In this document: piece by piece, positions 50,409 through 61,600 of the stretch
Numbering within the stretch: position 1 is the first letter of the stretch
Layout: each line of letters begins with the position of its first letter
Source: Klebsormidium nitens
Taxonomy: Eukaryota > Streptophyta > Klebsormidiophyceae > Klebsormidiales > Klebsormidiaceae
Direction of reading: 5' to 3'
DNA: 64,000 bases
Assembly: GCA_000708835.1 (NCBI GenBank)
Contig: DF237301.1
Location: forward strand, 32,790 to 96,789
Made by a program: the position numbers and the translations under genes
The notes under the pieces: model-generated
The model's input: the letters and a program-made list of their open reading frames with translations, nothing else
What the model was told of the DNA's origin: nothing
The model's database searches: none

Positions 50409-51209
50409 CTAGCGTATCTTGCCACCTTGAGCACTAGTGCATGAGCGTGACATCTTCCTTGTGACATCCACGTGGCATGCTTGTTCACAGCGGCACGTTG
50501 GGCACTTGAGCTACTTAACATTCACCCGCTTTCCCCACTTGAGCTTTCTTCTCAATCGACATACCGCGGCTCGTTGGAGTGAGATAAGATTTTGCTATTT
50601 CACGTAGCTTATTACATAGGCATCATGCTTTTTCGCTTCGACTGCATATGTTGAACGCACCCGACACGGCACAGCCTCGACTCATTACGGCACGACATCC
50701 CTGTCGCATTCAGAAACACGCAGATCTGACTATCTGACAAAAAAGCACAATAGTGGTGCGCTCCTCTCGAAACGAACAACAATCTTGATTGCAACTATTG
50801 ATGCGTGCAGGAAAGGCGGTGAACCATTTTGCCGCAGCTGAGTAGGCCAAGTCCTCCAGATCACTTTGTGACAGGGCGCGATTTGGAGGTCCTACCAAGT
50901 GTGATACACAGCAGCGGGTGAAGATTCTGAGAAGTCACAAGTACGACTCGACACAAGTGAGAGAGTGTTCAGTAAACACGAAAACGAAAAACGGGTTCGA
51001 CTTTCAGTACCTACATTCCTGAAGTCCAAGTCTGTACGCAATGGATCAGTACCTCGAAGCTGCTGCTTAAGCCCTAAAAGGAAGCATGGGTTCAAGTGGT
51101 GAAGTGGTGGACTAGCTTCTTCACAAAACTTTGGCAATCAGGTTTAAGGCCGCACACTATTTGCGCGCTCTTTCTGAGAAGTGTACAGGTGCAGCACTGT
51201 ACAACATTT
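50409..51209. other. 3' flank of the secreted-protein gene, no gene seen
   Basis: Short, unconvincing open frames only. It probably includes the 3' UTR of the minus-strand gene ending at 51210. Confidence 0.4.
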
Positions 51210-52979
51210 CTAAACCGCCGAAGACTCGCCCCGAAGCTTTGCAATGTCATCCTTGCACCTTTCCTCGTTCTTTTTGCACCATTCAGTTTCTTCGAGCACT
51301 TCAGCGGCCCCACTCCAGTCCTCTTTGTTGAGTTTTGCTATGAACTTCTCCTGCTCGCAGAGCCAGTCCTTGCCTTTTGCGAAGACGAGGTCGAGAAGAA
51401 CGACCTGCAAGAAAAGCGGCTCACGAAAGTCAAGACCTCTTTTGAGTGCAAGCCCCGCACTTAAAAGCAAGGCGGCGTCCAACCGACTTTCGAAGGGAAA
51501 TGCACTGCCAAGGACTGAAAGCACTGAAAGGACGACACAAGCGGTCTGCTGCACGAGGGAATGCAGGAGTGGGCGTCAGAATCGGAGAGAATCTCTCGAT
51601 ACTGTGCCGCAAACTCAGCATGCTGACTGGACAGTTCCGCGAAGGTAGACATAGACGGGTTGGAGTATTTATAGAAGTGTGACCACGAGAGTAAACGCAT
51701 CAGGTCTGGCGTGACATCTCGGGATAGATGAAAACTCTAGCGAAAGTGCTTCTTGCAAACCTGAATGTCACAGGAGAAGTTGTCGAGAGCCCTGACGCAC
51801 TCCGCTGCCTCGTCCAGGCCCCTCTTCACGCTTATCGTCAGCAGGGCCGTAATCTGGAGGTCGTTCAAGCACTCTTCTCCATGATAGACTGCACACGCGA
51901 TTCAGCAATTGAAAAGACGACAACATAAAGCACAGTGCACAGTAACGTCTGTTGGAAACTTGATGCGTTCTCGCAACCATGGGTTGCCTCTGTGCCCACC
52001 CGTTCGCTTATATGGTAGCATCACGAGGCAGACTACAAGATGTCAAGGACACGTTGTTCACGCCGTCAGCATTCAGAACCTAGGCGTATATCAATAACAG
52101 CGTGGCGCTTAGGAAGACTTGAATGAAGGATGAAAGGGCCAGACTGCCAAATCCTATGGCTTTTGACATCCAGATCCAGTACCGGAAAACCAGATCACCG
52201 CTGAATCGCTTCCCCTGCAGAAGCTGATCTGGACCCAAATTTTCCATGACTGCGCTGCGAACAGAAGTGAATTGGACAGAATTCTCAGGACTTGATTTGT
52301 AAGAGAAAGACCTCTGTAGCTCGTCAGCTACCTAAGTCTAGAATTACTTGCCTTGCTCGTAGTCTGCGAACACTGCTGATAGCTCCGCCTTGCGGTCTGC
52401 CACGGGGCTCTGGTCTAAATCATATGCCACTCCGACAGCCCTGCAAAATAGGACGTATTCGAGAACAAGTATGTACCTTGAGTATCTGCACATCCTAGCA
52501 CACCCTACCCACTTTATCTGGTCTGCCTTCAAGTTCTTCCGCCTGACGGTCCGAGAGGGGGCCAGAATAGGCGACATTCTTTTGTCCATTCGCGCTGCAG
52601 CTCATGCTGGACCACCACAGTGCAATTCGATTTCCAGAGCCTGCACTGATTGCTTGCATGTAGTTGCTTTCCTCTGTTTGAGACCGTATTTGAGGCAGGA
52701 ACTTACTTCTCACCTGTAGTTCCCTGACGTTGCGTTATAGGCACAATGGTGTCTTCCTTCATGTTTTTCCATCCATGAAGCCCCTTTTGGAATGCACAGG
52801 TATCTAGGAGTGCCAATCACATGCAGATTGCTCCAGGAAAGGCGTGGCGCTCCTCCCTTGTGTTCCTTCTTAGTACTGCCCAGAAGGCGTCCAGAGCAAG
52901 AAGTAACTGCAGATGTCAGGACCGCAAGAAAGAGCGCTACATGGATCCAGCGCGGGATGGGAACCATGCTGACCGTCAT
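51210..52979 (-). CDS. Secreted cysteine-containing protein, family unknown
   Basis: Five exons, 52979-52714, 52640-52548, 52440-52352, 51888-51761 and 51404-51210, join in phase to 256 residues. Residues 1-28 are a clear signal peptide: a basic n-region, the core IHVALFLAVLTSAV, then TSC/SG. The predicted mature chain has ten cysteines (e.g. RYLCIP, HHCAY, SNCTV, EECLND, DWLCEQ, EWCKK, ERCKDD), an even number suited to disulfides, and N-glycosylation sequons NAT and NCT. The C-terminal half is helical, with cysteines at regular spacing. This is faintly like pectin methylesterase inhibitor domains, but I would not assign it. Intron 3 uses a GC donor (GAGCAAG|GCAAGT), a rarer class. The 2-3 junction uses a weak GTCAGG donor and is the least secure part. 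Intron 4 holds an open stretch starting ATGTCTACC at 51652 that could be an extra exon. Confidence 0.65.
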
Positions 52980-53924
52980 GAATTCCTCTCGCGCTTATTG
53001 CTTGTCGTCAGAAATGGCGCAAAAGGAATGCTGCTTCCGGGGTGGTCACAAATATTGGCAGACGCGAGCTTGAGGGAGACGAACCTCTTCCTCCTCTGCT
53101 TTTCGGCTGTCAAACCTCAAAGTCTCCCCTAGCTTAAACCAGCAGCCAGCCGGCCCGCCGTCTCCTCGCCATGACTTGCCGCGTTTCAGCAGCAGTTGCT
53201 GACGTGTTATTCACATCCAAGCAGTTCATCTCTCTCCATCATAGGACTGACGAACGGTCCGACAGAGTGTGTATTTCCGAGTCGCTTGTTGGCGGAGGCT
53301 GTCTCGTCACTTTTAAGATTGAATCAGAGGTCACCAGTGAACCATTCCACCCTTGGATACTCGTCAAGATAGGCATGTTGCGTAGATGCTGCATGTATCG
53401 GTGACCTCCTAAGACTATCGTCCTCAAGACGTTCGAGCGTCAAGGTTGGCCCGCCCGGGCCCAAGGCAAGGGTCGAGCGCGCGGCGCGCGCTTCGCAGCC
53501 GAGGCGCGCGACCTTGCATTCCCACCCAACCCAGCCTGGGTCAGTGTACCGGGCACCCGGGCGTCAGCCCGTCAAGCATAGCCTATTCGCCATAAGGGCC
53601 GGGACCAGTCGTAAGGGCCCCGTTACCACTCTGGACCAGACCGTTCCCGGGTCACGACCGAACCGTACTCGGAGCCTGCATCATGGTCTCGAAAGCTGCC
53701 ACTTCTAGTCTCCAGCATTGTCCAGCTGCCGACGTACATGCTGCAACTTGCCCGGGCACGAAGCTAAGTAGGATAGCGACTGACGCCAAGCGGAAAAGTC
53801 TTCTCAGGCATGGCCGAGTAAGTGACTGGCAGCCTTCCCTACTTGGCAGTTAAGTCTCCGGAGTTGCTTGAGCTTTTGGGGGCAAACAACATGCTTTGCT
53901 GTGCTCTGCTTCAGTTCAGGATAC
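52980..53924. other. Intergenic region between divergent genes
   Basis: Carries a GC-rich palindromic block at about 53450-53520 (GAGCGCGCGGCGCGCGC). No recognisable gene. It serves as 5' flank for both the secreted-protein gene and the plus-strand gene at 53925, whose true first exon could lie here. Confidence 0.4.
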
Positions 53925-56900
53925 ATGAACCGCAATCAAAGGGCAGAGGCATCGACCCGCTCTGCAGACCAGCCGGCCCAACCCCAGGAGCTGGAGCAGC
54001 TGCTTGTGTCAGGCGGTAGCGGCGAGCCGGATGGCGAGCAGGTCAGTGTCGAGTGCCCTCAGCAGCTTCTGAGTGAAGTTGAGGGCCTACACTGTCCGGA
54101 TTCCAAGCGCCCCTCCCGCACATGTTGCCAGAGCTGGCCTCTTCCTCGTTTTATAGAATTTTATGCCTGCTAGTGGGTACGCTCAATTAGGTTTAAGCAG
54201 CTTTGGCAGGGCATGGTCGTCTGGTACGGTGTACCCACCAGCGGGCAATTCTTCATAAGATTCAAACACCGGACAGTGGGTATGCTCGATCAACTGGAAA
54301 CAAACATTGCAGGGCATGATTGTGTACCCAGTGTCGGGAAATTCTTTCTTAGACACAAATGCCTGGCGGCGGGTACGCTCAATCAACTGTAATCGAACGT
54401 CGCAGGGCACGATTGTCTACCCAATGTTAAGGGATTTTCCCTTAGACACAAATGCCTGGCAGTGGGTACGCTCAATCAATAAGGAGATGAACAGGGCATG
54501 GTCGTACCTGCTGCAGCGTGTCCCCACTGCCTGGCAGACTCCAACTGCTGGCAAGTTGGTACGCTCTGTCAGTTGTAAGCGGATTGGGCGTGTCGCAGTG
54601 TGTACCAACAGCTGGGGATCCCTTTTTGTATCCGAATGCCCGGTACTGGGTACGCGTTGTCATCTGTAAGCAGCTGTTTTGAGTGGCGTGGCCGTCAGAA
54701 TGTACCCACTGTCGGATGATTTTTTGTAGACTTCACTGCCTGGCGCTCGGTACGCCTCTGTATCGAATGATCTTACAGCTCGAGTTCCTACCAATGGGTG
54801 GTGTCGCTCGCTTTCTTCTGTCGATTCCAAGCAGATTGTTTGCCACCCAATCAATCGCTCCTCTATGTCTGCAGAGTGGTCTTCAATCAACGCTCTCAGA
54901 GTCTGCCGGCCCCTATCAACCACCGCCTTTGGACCAGCCGATGGGCGAGCAAAACCCGTCCGCACATGGTGCATCAGCTGACTCGCCGGTGGAGGGGCCC
55001 CTACCGGACAGTCTCGCTTTGCCGGTTCCACTCCATCCATCAGACATGCCCATTGCGGTGAGCTCTTTGAACGGCACTCACACATTCCTAGTTTTCATTC
55101 CTGTTGTGTGTAATATCACTGGCCGCATGTACCTTCCTGCAAAGTTTCCAATCGTTCGTCAGTGAATACGCTTTGTCATTTGTAAGCTAAACTGGGGGTT
55201 ACGGCCGGTTCAAGGGTGTACCCACTGCCGGAGAACTGATTCTCAGACTCTAATTGCCCGCCAGTGGGTACGCTCTATCTTGCCTGGTATGGCCCGCGCC
55301 CCCTTCACACAGTGTACCCAGCCTTGACGAATTGTTTCTTACACTTGTTCCGCCCGTTAGCGGGTAAGCTCTATCTCGGGTGGTATGGCCGTCGACAGGG
55401 TCTTTTTGCAAGTGTACATAGCCCCGACGAATTAATCCTTAGAGTCTAATGCCCGCCAGTGGGTACGCTCTATCTAGCATGGTATGGCCGTCGCCCCATT
55501 CACGCAACGTACCCAGTCCTAGCGAAATGATTCTAGATTTCAATGCCCGCCAGTGGGTACGCTCTATCTTGCCTCATATGGCCGTCTCCCCTCCCCCCCG
55601 TTGTCACCCACCTCCTGCCATATTGCGCACGTGCAGGGCGGCACCGGACTCGGACTCGGACCCTCCCCGGCGCTTCCCACAGCTGACGCTCGCCCAATCT
55701 CGAAGCCCCCAATTTCGACGCCCGGCGCTCTGCCTTTAAATTCGGAGGTACGTCCAGCCACTTTTCACTTCTTTAGGGATCAGCGTGCACCAGTCACTCA
55801 AGGAATTTGGAACCCACCGCCGCCCATTCCTTTCGAAGCATCCTAATGCCCGCAAGTGGGTACGCTCTATGCTCGGGTGGTATGGCCGTCGTCCCTTTCA
55901 CACGGCGTACCTAGTCCTGGCGAATTGATACATGAACTCCGATTCCTGCCATCGGGTACGCTCTATCTTGCCTGGTATGGCCGTCACCCCTCCAGGCTCC
56001 ATTTTCCACTCACTGCCTCCCATTTGCGGCTCAGGCGCACGGTGGCACTGGACGGGCACCCTCCCCCGCGGTTTCCACAATTGACGCTCGTACAACTTCG
56101 GAGCAGCTCCAGCCCGTCGCTCTGCCTTCGGATCCGGAGGTACGTCTTGCCACTCATCATTTGGGATCCGTGTGCGCCAGTCAGATTAAAGGCCCGCTCT
56201 GCACCCATGGACGAACTGCGCGCGAGCGAGTGCTTGCGGTATGTGTGGCAGCAACTTCTGGAAAAACATCCTCTCAATTCTCGGTTCCGTGTGCGCGCGC
56301 TGACAGCGTCGAGCAATTGCGACATGTTGCCTCCCTCATGCCCACCCATTTTGGCTCGTGCACAGATCGATTCCGCGAGCAGAGTCACAGAAGCGGCCCG
56401 TCCGTCGCCCTCCACGGCTGATGCACCTCATTCGACGGAGGCAATGTTATCAGCTGCCCCACTGGAGCCGCTTCCACAGAGCTGGTGAGCTGTTCTGGCT
56501 CGAAATGGCTTGAAGCGTACCCACTGCCGCCTACTTTTCTTTAAGAATCTTAACGCCCGCCGATGGGTACGCCCTCTCTTGCCTGGTCTGGCCGTCCGCT
56601 TTCCCAACGGCGTACCCACTTCCGCCCACTTCTTTCCAAATAGCATGATGCCCGCCAGTGGGTAAACACTATTCTTAGGCAGATTGGCCATCTGCCTTTT
56701 CTGCACGGCGTACCCACTGCTATCTCATTGATTCTTGGAATCCGGTCGCCCGCCACTGGTAAGCTCCATCTCGTTTTTCGCTCTAAACTTGGGCCATCTC
56801 GTGCATGCATGCATAGGGCGGCTTTGCACCGATACCGCCCCAAGCGACCTCGGAGCCGCGGCAGCCCGCCACTCTTCTCAACCGGCAGTCGGATGTACAG

Positions 56901-58194
56901 GTACGCCTCCGCCATGCGTTGCCTTGAAGCTCCGCCTACATTGTATCCACCGCGGGCACTTGTTTTTCAGAAAACTAATGCCCGCCAACCGGTACGCTCT
57001 ATCCTGGGCGGCATGGCCGTCCCCCGATTTGCCCGATGTGTTGCAGTCCTCATGTCGATCATGATTTCTCCTCAATCAGCCCTTGGCACCTCTCCTCCCG
57101 GCTGCTCTCTGACAGCGGCGCTTCTGAGTCACTGGTGGCCATCTCTGCAAACTTGCCCTTTTGCATTGAGCGTCTCCGTAAGTACTCATACAGTCCGTCT
57201 TGCGTGCAGCCGTCGTCATCTGTTGAGACGAGCACCGCCGGTCCAAGGAGCGCTGCAGGTTCGAAAAGGTCGTCGAGCTGGAGGAGCCCGCGCGTCAACG
57301 CCGGGTCTCGTGGGAAAATTTCCCTGATGGTGAGCGCACAGCATCTGTAGGGGCACTTTTCGTGCAGCTTCAACGGAAAGCGTATGCTTCTTGCATGGGT
57401 GCACAGCATGCTTGACTAGGAACCTTTCAATCAAAGCGGAACCTTCCTTCATTCTTTTCAAGGCGCTCTTGTTCTCGCAGCTCGACGACAAGCACATCCG
57501 CCTCGACGACCGCGATGTCTCCTCCAATCTCATGGGGGTCGGCGGACAGACCTTTAGCCCAGCAGACCTAGCATCCGATTCTGGCCAGGTGATCCTTGTC
57601 TCCTGTGATCCATTTTGAAGTGCTACGAATGCTGAATGAAGTAGAAAATTGCGTGTCGTCAAGTCGGACCCCTCTGAAAGACCGTGCTGATTGCTCGAAA
57701 CATTGGACGATTTTCCAGTTTGCGATTCCTTTGGGACCTTCGACCGACTCATAGTAGGTGGGCTCTATCTTGGGCGACATAGCTCTCATCTTTCTGCACG
57801 TTGTACCCACTTGTGGCGTATTCTTTCTCGAATTCCCAATTGCCGCTAGTGGGTACGCACTATGTTTCGGTGGTACGGTCGGCTGCCCTGTATCCGCCCT
57901 GGGGCGGCATTGCCGCGCAATCTCTGCACGGCAAACCCAGTCGAGGACAATTGTTCCCAGAATAATAATGCCTCGAAGTGGGAACGCGCTATCCTCGGCG
58001 GCATGGCCGCCATCCCTTTCCTCCTGCACCCACCATCACTGCTCGTGCATGTTGTGCAGGCAGCACCTGCCGAGGCTCCGCCTGCAGCTGGCGCTCCCCC
58101 CTTTCGCCGCCTCCACGCATACATAAGGAACTACCTGTCACCCTTTTCATCACCATGTAAGATAAATGAAGATTATCGACAATGTAGGTTATGA
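53925..58194 (+). CDS. Pro/Ser-rich orphan protein encoded by related short exons
   Basis: Nine exons, 53925-54041, 54875-55057, 55637-55747, 56035-56139, 56366-56484, 56817-56900, 57080-57329, 57463-57588 and 58060-58194, close in phase to 409 residues. The chain is hydrophilic and largely disordered (Pro, Ser, Ala, Gln, Glu). Exons 3, 4 and 5 encode related segments: GPSPALPTADARPIS, APSPAVSTIDARTTS and RPSPSTADAPHSTE. Exon 6 shows the same relationship only in a shifted frame. The most ordered part is exon 8 (LFSQLDDKHIRLDDRD). I recognise no domain. The introns hold the 95-bp satellite described separately. The start is the first good ATG, but an upstream exon is possible. The exon 7 acceptor could be 57116 instead of 57080 (same frame). 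Confidence 0.6.
54165..54765 (+). repeat. 95-bp satellite, seven tandem units (intron 1 of the orphan gene)
   Basis: Unit starts (the GTGGGTACGC-like word) lie near 54173, 54274, 54368, 54461, 54553, 54645 and 54743, a period of 92-101 bp. Each unit has, in order, TGGGTACGCTCAATC, GCAGGGCATGGTCGT, then the complement word GTACCCA, then AATTCTTNNTTAGAC and TGCCTGGCAG leading to the next unit. GTGGGTAC and GTACCCAC can pair, so each unit can form a hairpin. Confidence 0.9.
55250..55600 (+). repeat. 95-bp satellite, four units (intron 2)
   Basis: Units begin near 55260, 55360, 55458 and 55551. This is the cleanest version of the family: ATGCCCGCCAGTGGGTACGC followed by TCTATCTTGCCTGGTATGGC and a GTACCCA word before the next unit. 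Confidence 0.9.
55845..55990 (+). repeat. 95-bp satellite, two units (intron 3)
   Basis: Units near 55855 and 55951, with TGGTATGGCCGTC in each. Same orientation as the other arrays. Confidence 0.85.
56540..56800 (+). repeat. 95-bp satellite, three units (intron 5)
   Basis: Units near 56561, 56656 and 56752, with GGCGTACCCACT words between them. The last unit is diverged (CCACTGGTAAGCTCCATC). Confidence 0.85.
56975..57030 (+). repeat. 95-bp satellite, single partial unit (intron 6)
   Basis: ATGCCCGCCAACCGGTACGC then TCTATCCTGGGCGGCATGGC, lying between exons 6 and 7. Confidence 0.8.
57745..58015 (+). repeat. 95-bp satellite, three units (intron 8)
   Basis: Units near 57755, 57848 and 57977. 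The middle one keeps CTAGTGGGTACGCACTATG, and a GTACCCACTTG word precedes it. Confidence 0.85.
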
Positions 58195-58656
58195 CCTACA
58201 TACGTTGAAGCAGATATAGGTACATGCCTCTATTGGACAAAGACGGCAGGCCATGCCAGCCATATGATTACCATGAAACATGTGCATGCACGATCCGTGC
58301 TAATGGGCATCCAATTGAGAATAAGATTCGTCCCCTTTCGCCACAAATAAACTCCTGCTTGGTGGCTGCAAGTTCCAAAAGCAATTGGCTCTAGAAGAGC
58401 GTTGCATCATCACAATATCCCGGCTTGACACGACTCACTACGGACAGCAGCCAAACACGGGCTGCCAATAATAATGTCAGTTGCAATTCAGAGAAGCGTT
58501 ATTCTTGCACTGCTGACGACCTTGCACCACTGACGATGTCAGGGCCAACGGTGCATGTTCTGACCGTTCGAAGCAGGATTTCTGACACCATGTAACCAGG
58601 CAGGGGGCAAACCACTTGATGACATCCAGTTCAGAGCAGCCGGTTATCCGATGGAC
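58195..58656. other. Intergenic spacer between convergent genes
   Basis: Begins with a perfect short palindrome, TGTAGGTTATGACCTACA (about 58183-58200), overlapping the stop codon of the plus-strand gene. Nothing else recognisable. Confidence 0.5.
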
Positions 58657-61600
58657 CTAGTCCTGCGAAAACGAGACTCCACGGTCGCAGTTACAAGCCA
58701 CCCACTGCTCGTCGAGTAGGGACGATGCACTTCTAGCTTTACTGCTCAGCATGTGGAGGAACTGGCGGCCTTGCTGTGACAAAACTAGGCCTGCATCGAC
58801 AGCCAACTCCTTCAACACTTTTGCTAATTGAAACAAGTCGGAGGCTTCAACGTATTGACCATTAACCAGAGTGGCGTCCTCCCATGAGTCGAAGCGATCC
58901 AGCGGGGGAGGGTCCCCTACGTGAGCGACGGACTCCAGGTCGATAAGCATGTGCTTCAGGCGCGGGGAAGAGTCCTTGTAGGAACAGATATTGGGCTTGC
59001 GGAGATCCCGGTGGCAAATGGACGCGTTGTGGAGGACGACAAGCGCATGCAGGAGGTCATGCGCGATCTGGCGGATCTCCTGCAGAGTGTTTGAGATGAG
59101 TCAGCTTCAAGACGATTGTACTTAAAACACTCATCCAGTTTTGACTAGGACGGAAAGCCCGGAATTAGAGAGTTGTGCTTCTGACCTCATAAACTTGATC
59201 ATGTCCGATGTGAGGTTTTGCGGAAGTAAAAACGGCAGACTGACCTCCGGCCTTCTTGGAGATTGTTCAAAAGCACTCCCATGACAAACATCGACACACT
59301 AGTAGCTTCTTTACGTTTGCTTAAGAATAGGCTCCTCAACGTACCAATCAGGAAGCAAGCTCCTAAGAGCAGCTCCTGAGGAGCTAGAGGCAAGCAGTCT
59401 ACAGCACCGCGAACGAAACTTGCAGACACCTCACCTCCTCATTGTTTGCTTGCACCGGCATCCCAAGAGGCCGGGTGACGACGCGGTAAGTACCGGTAGC
59501 AGCATCCAAGAAAGGCCCCTTCACCGCGTGCACGATGTGCGTAGTCGTCTTTGCGGCATCGTAAGCTGCGGTCACGATCGCAAAGCTGGTAGCCGCCCTT
59601 TGGAGGTAGTCCGGCGCGTTGTAGATGACCTTGACGATGCTGCAAGCAGAAGAAAGGAGAAAGCAAGACGGACTAGGTTAAGATGAGACTGCAGGACACG
59701 GATCGAACCAAGATCAAGGACTCTAAAGCAAGCAATGTTTGCTGTGGCCACACGAGGAGACACTCGCTTGGGACCAGGATACCAGTGGAAAGCCACTCTT
59801 ATCAAAGCATCTGCCACCTTCCCCCTTCCCGTCCTTCAAAAGTGCTCCAACTTTTGGCTTATCATTTCGCCATGTCTAAACAGAGAGACACGCCCTGAAA
59901 ATCTTTGACGCCAAAGGCTCTCAGTTTGATGCTGTGATCAACCCTCCAGGAGCGCGTTGGCAGCTGGCACGCAAGGCATGCTAGTCGATTTTGCTGACAG
60001 ACTGTTGCTGATCTGTTGTCATTTTCCGAAAGAAGCAACTTAAACTCTGGCTGGGATAAAGAGCTACGGACCTGTTGTGGGTCGGAGTCACGGTAGCTTG
60101 ACCGTGTCGAGTCTTTTTCTTGAACATTTGAAGTCCACCGTGTTCCTTTGGCAGGTACTCTTTCAGCTTCAGGAGCAGCTTGTAGATGTTGACGACGACC
60201 AAGAGCAGCTTGGCGCGGCCGTGCTCGGTGCTGAAATCGATCTCGTCCAGAATCGGAACGAGCTGCAGCTGGAGTGGATAAGATTAGGTACAAGACAAGC
60301 AGATGGTGCTTCTCTAAGCAACAATGTCGTTTCCTGCTTTACAAATCTTCTCCTTCAAAGTTGTGCGGAAAGACTTGGAAAGTCTTTGACCCACCTGTTC
60401 CTGACTCCTGCCCCGTCTGCTCTTCTTTTGGCCTCCAAAACTTGCATCAATCCTTCCGCACTCAAGAGAGGCATTGGAACTGGTGGTCACCTTTGGAAGA
60501 TTCCCTAGTTTTGAAAAACCTGAGGCTTTACCTTTGCCGATTGAGAAAGAGGCAAAGTTAGTTAACTTCGATTAAGGAGAACTAGATGAGGACATGAAGT
60601 ACTCAGGTAGAATTAACAACCAGATTTAACCATCAAATACTACAATACTGCAGGCAGTGACCCCTGCCACACTCTCGGACTTTGTCCCAGCTTTGAGCCT
60701 CTTCAGTTGCATGCTTGGCGGCCACGAAAGAATCTGAGCCCTCGTCACCACTGGCAATCACCCCCTTTGCCAAACCTAAGCGGGTCTGGAGGCCCCGCGG
60801 CAGCACTTAAACAAGGGTGATGGAGTGCTACCAATGAACAGTCAGGTTCAGCTTTGATGGTTGGAGCACGATGATCACCTCCGCAGTCTGAGTCTTGATG
60901 GCAAACCACTGGACTCGCTTTCCGGCGGCGGCGTATGCTGGGATGTAGTCAAGCCGCCCGTAGTGGATGGACGAGAATGGCTCGTTAAATTTCTTCTTGA
61001 CGTCCCTGAGCGCGCTGGCGAGCGGTTCGTCCTCTGGCTTCTCTTCCCCCGCGAGCAGAAGCGTATATGCTGCTGTCAGCGTCCCGTCAGGCCTTGTGCT
61101 CTCAATGTTGGGGACGCTCCACGTGTTCTTGGTCGTCGCGTTCTTATCGTAGACAAGGCCCAGCTGCAGGGGCGGCCTCATTCTGCGATCAATCTGGTAC
61201 AGGACATCGAAGAGCAGCTTGGTGACAGCGTACGCCGTGAGCTCTTCGGTGCCAGAAGTGTGGATAATCTCCTCAATCCGGGTCGAAAACGTGGCGACGA
61301 TATTCGCCTGCACAAACAAGGGGAAAGAAAAGCATTGAGTAGAAGTCTGCATGTACAGATCGACATGAGCGTGCAAATGTACACGATTATCAGTCAAAGG
61401 CGTCGGACATGTTCAACCCAGTGGACTCATCCAAGCTCTGTTGCAGACTGCAAGCTCTGCTCCACAAATCGATGGTAAAACCTGAAATCTTGAGCAATAA
61501 ATCTGGATACTTTTATCCTTCCTGATCAGAAAAAGAAAAGGCGTTAGATGCCGTGACTTTTCCTCAATGGGAGTGCACTACACAGGTACACAACCTAGCA

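Noticed and set aside
51660-51680. TATAAATA on the minus strand as promoter of a separate small gene
   Set aside because: Only about 20 bp before the ATG at 51652, too close for a normal TATA to start-codon distance, and it lies within an intron of a phase-consistent gene.
54165-58015. CRISPR-like array
   Set aside because: The regular 95-bp periodicity is of whole diverged units, not short identical repeats with unique spacers, and the genome is eukaryotic.
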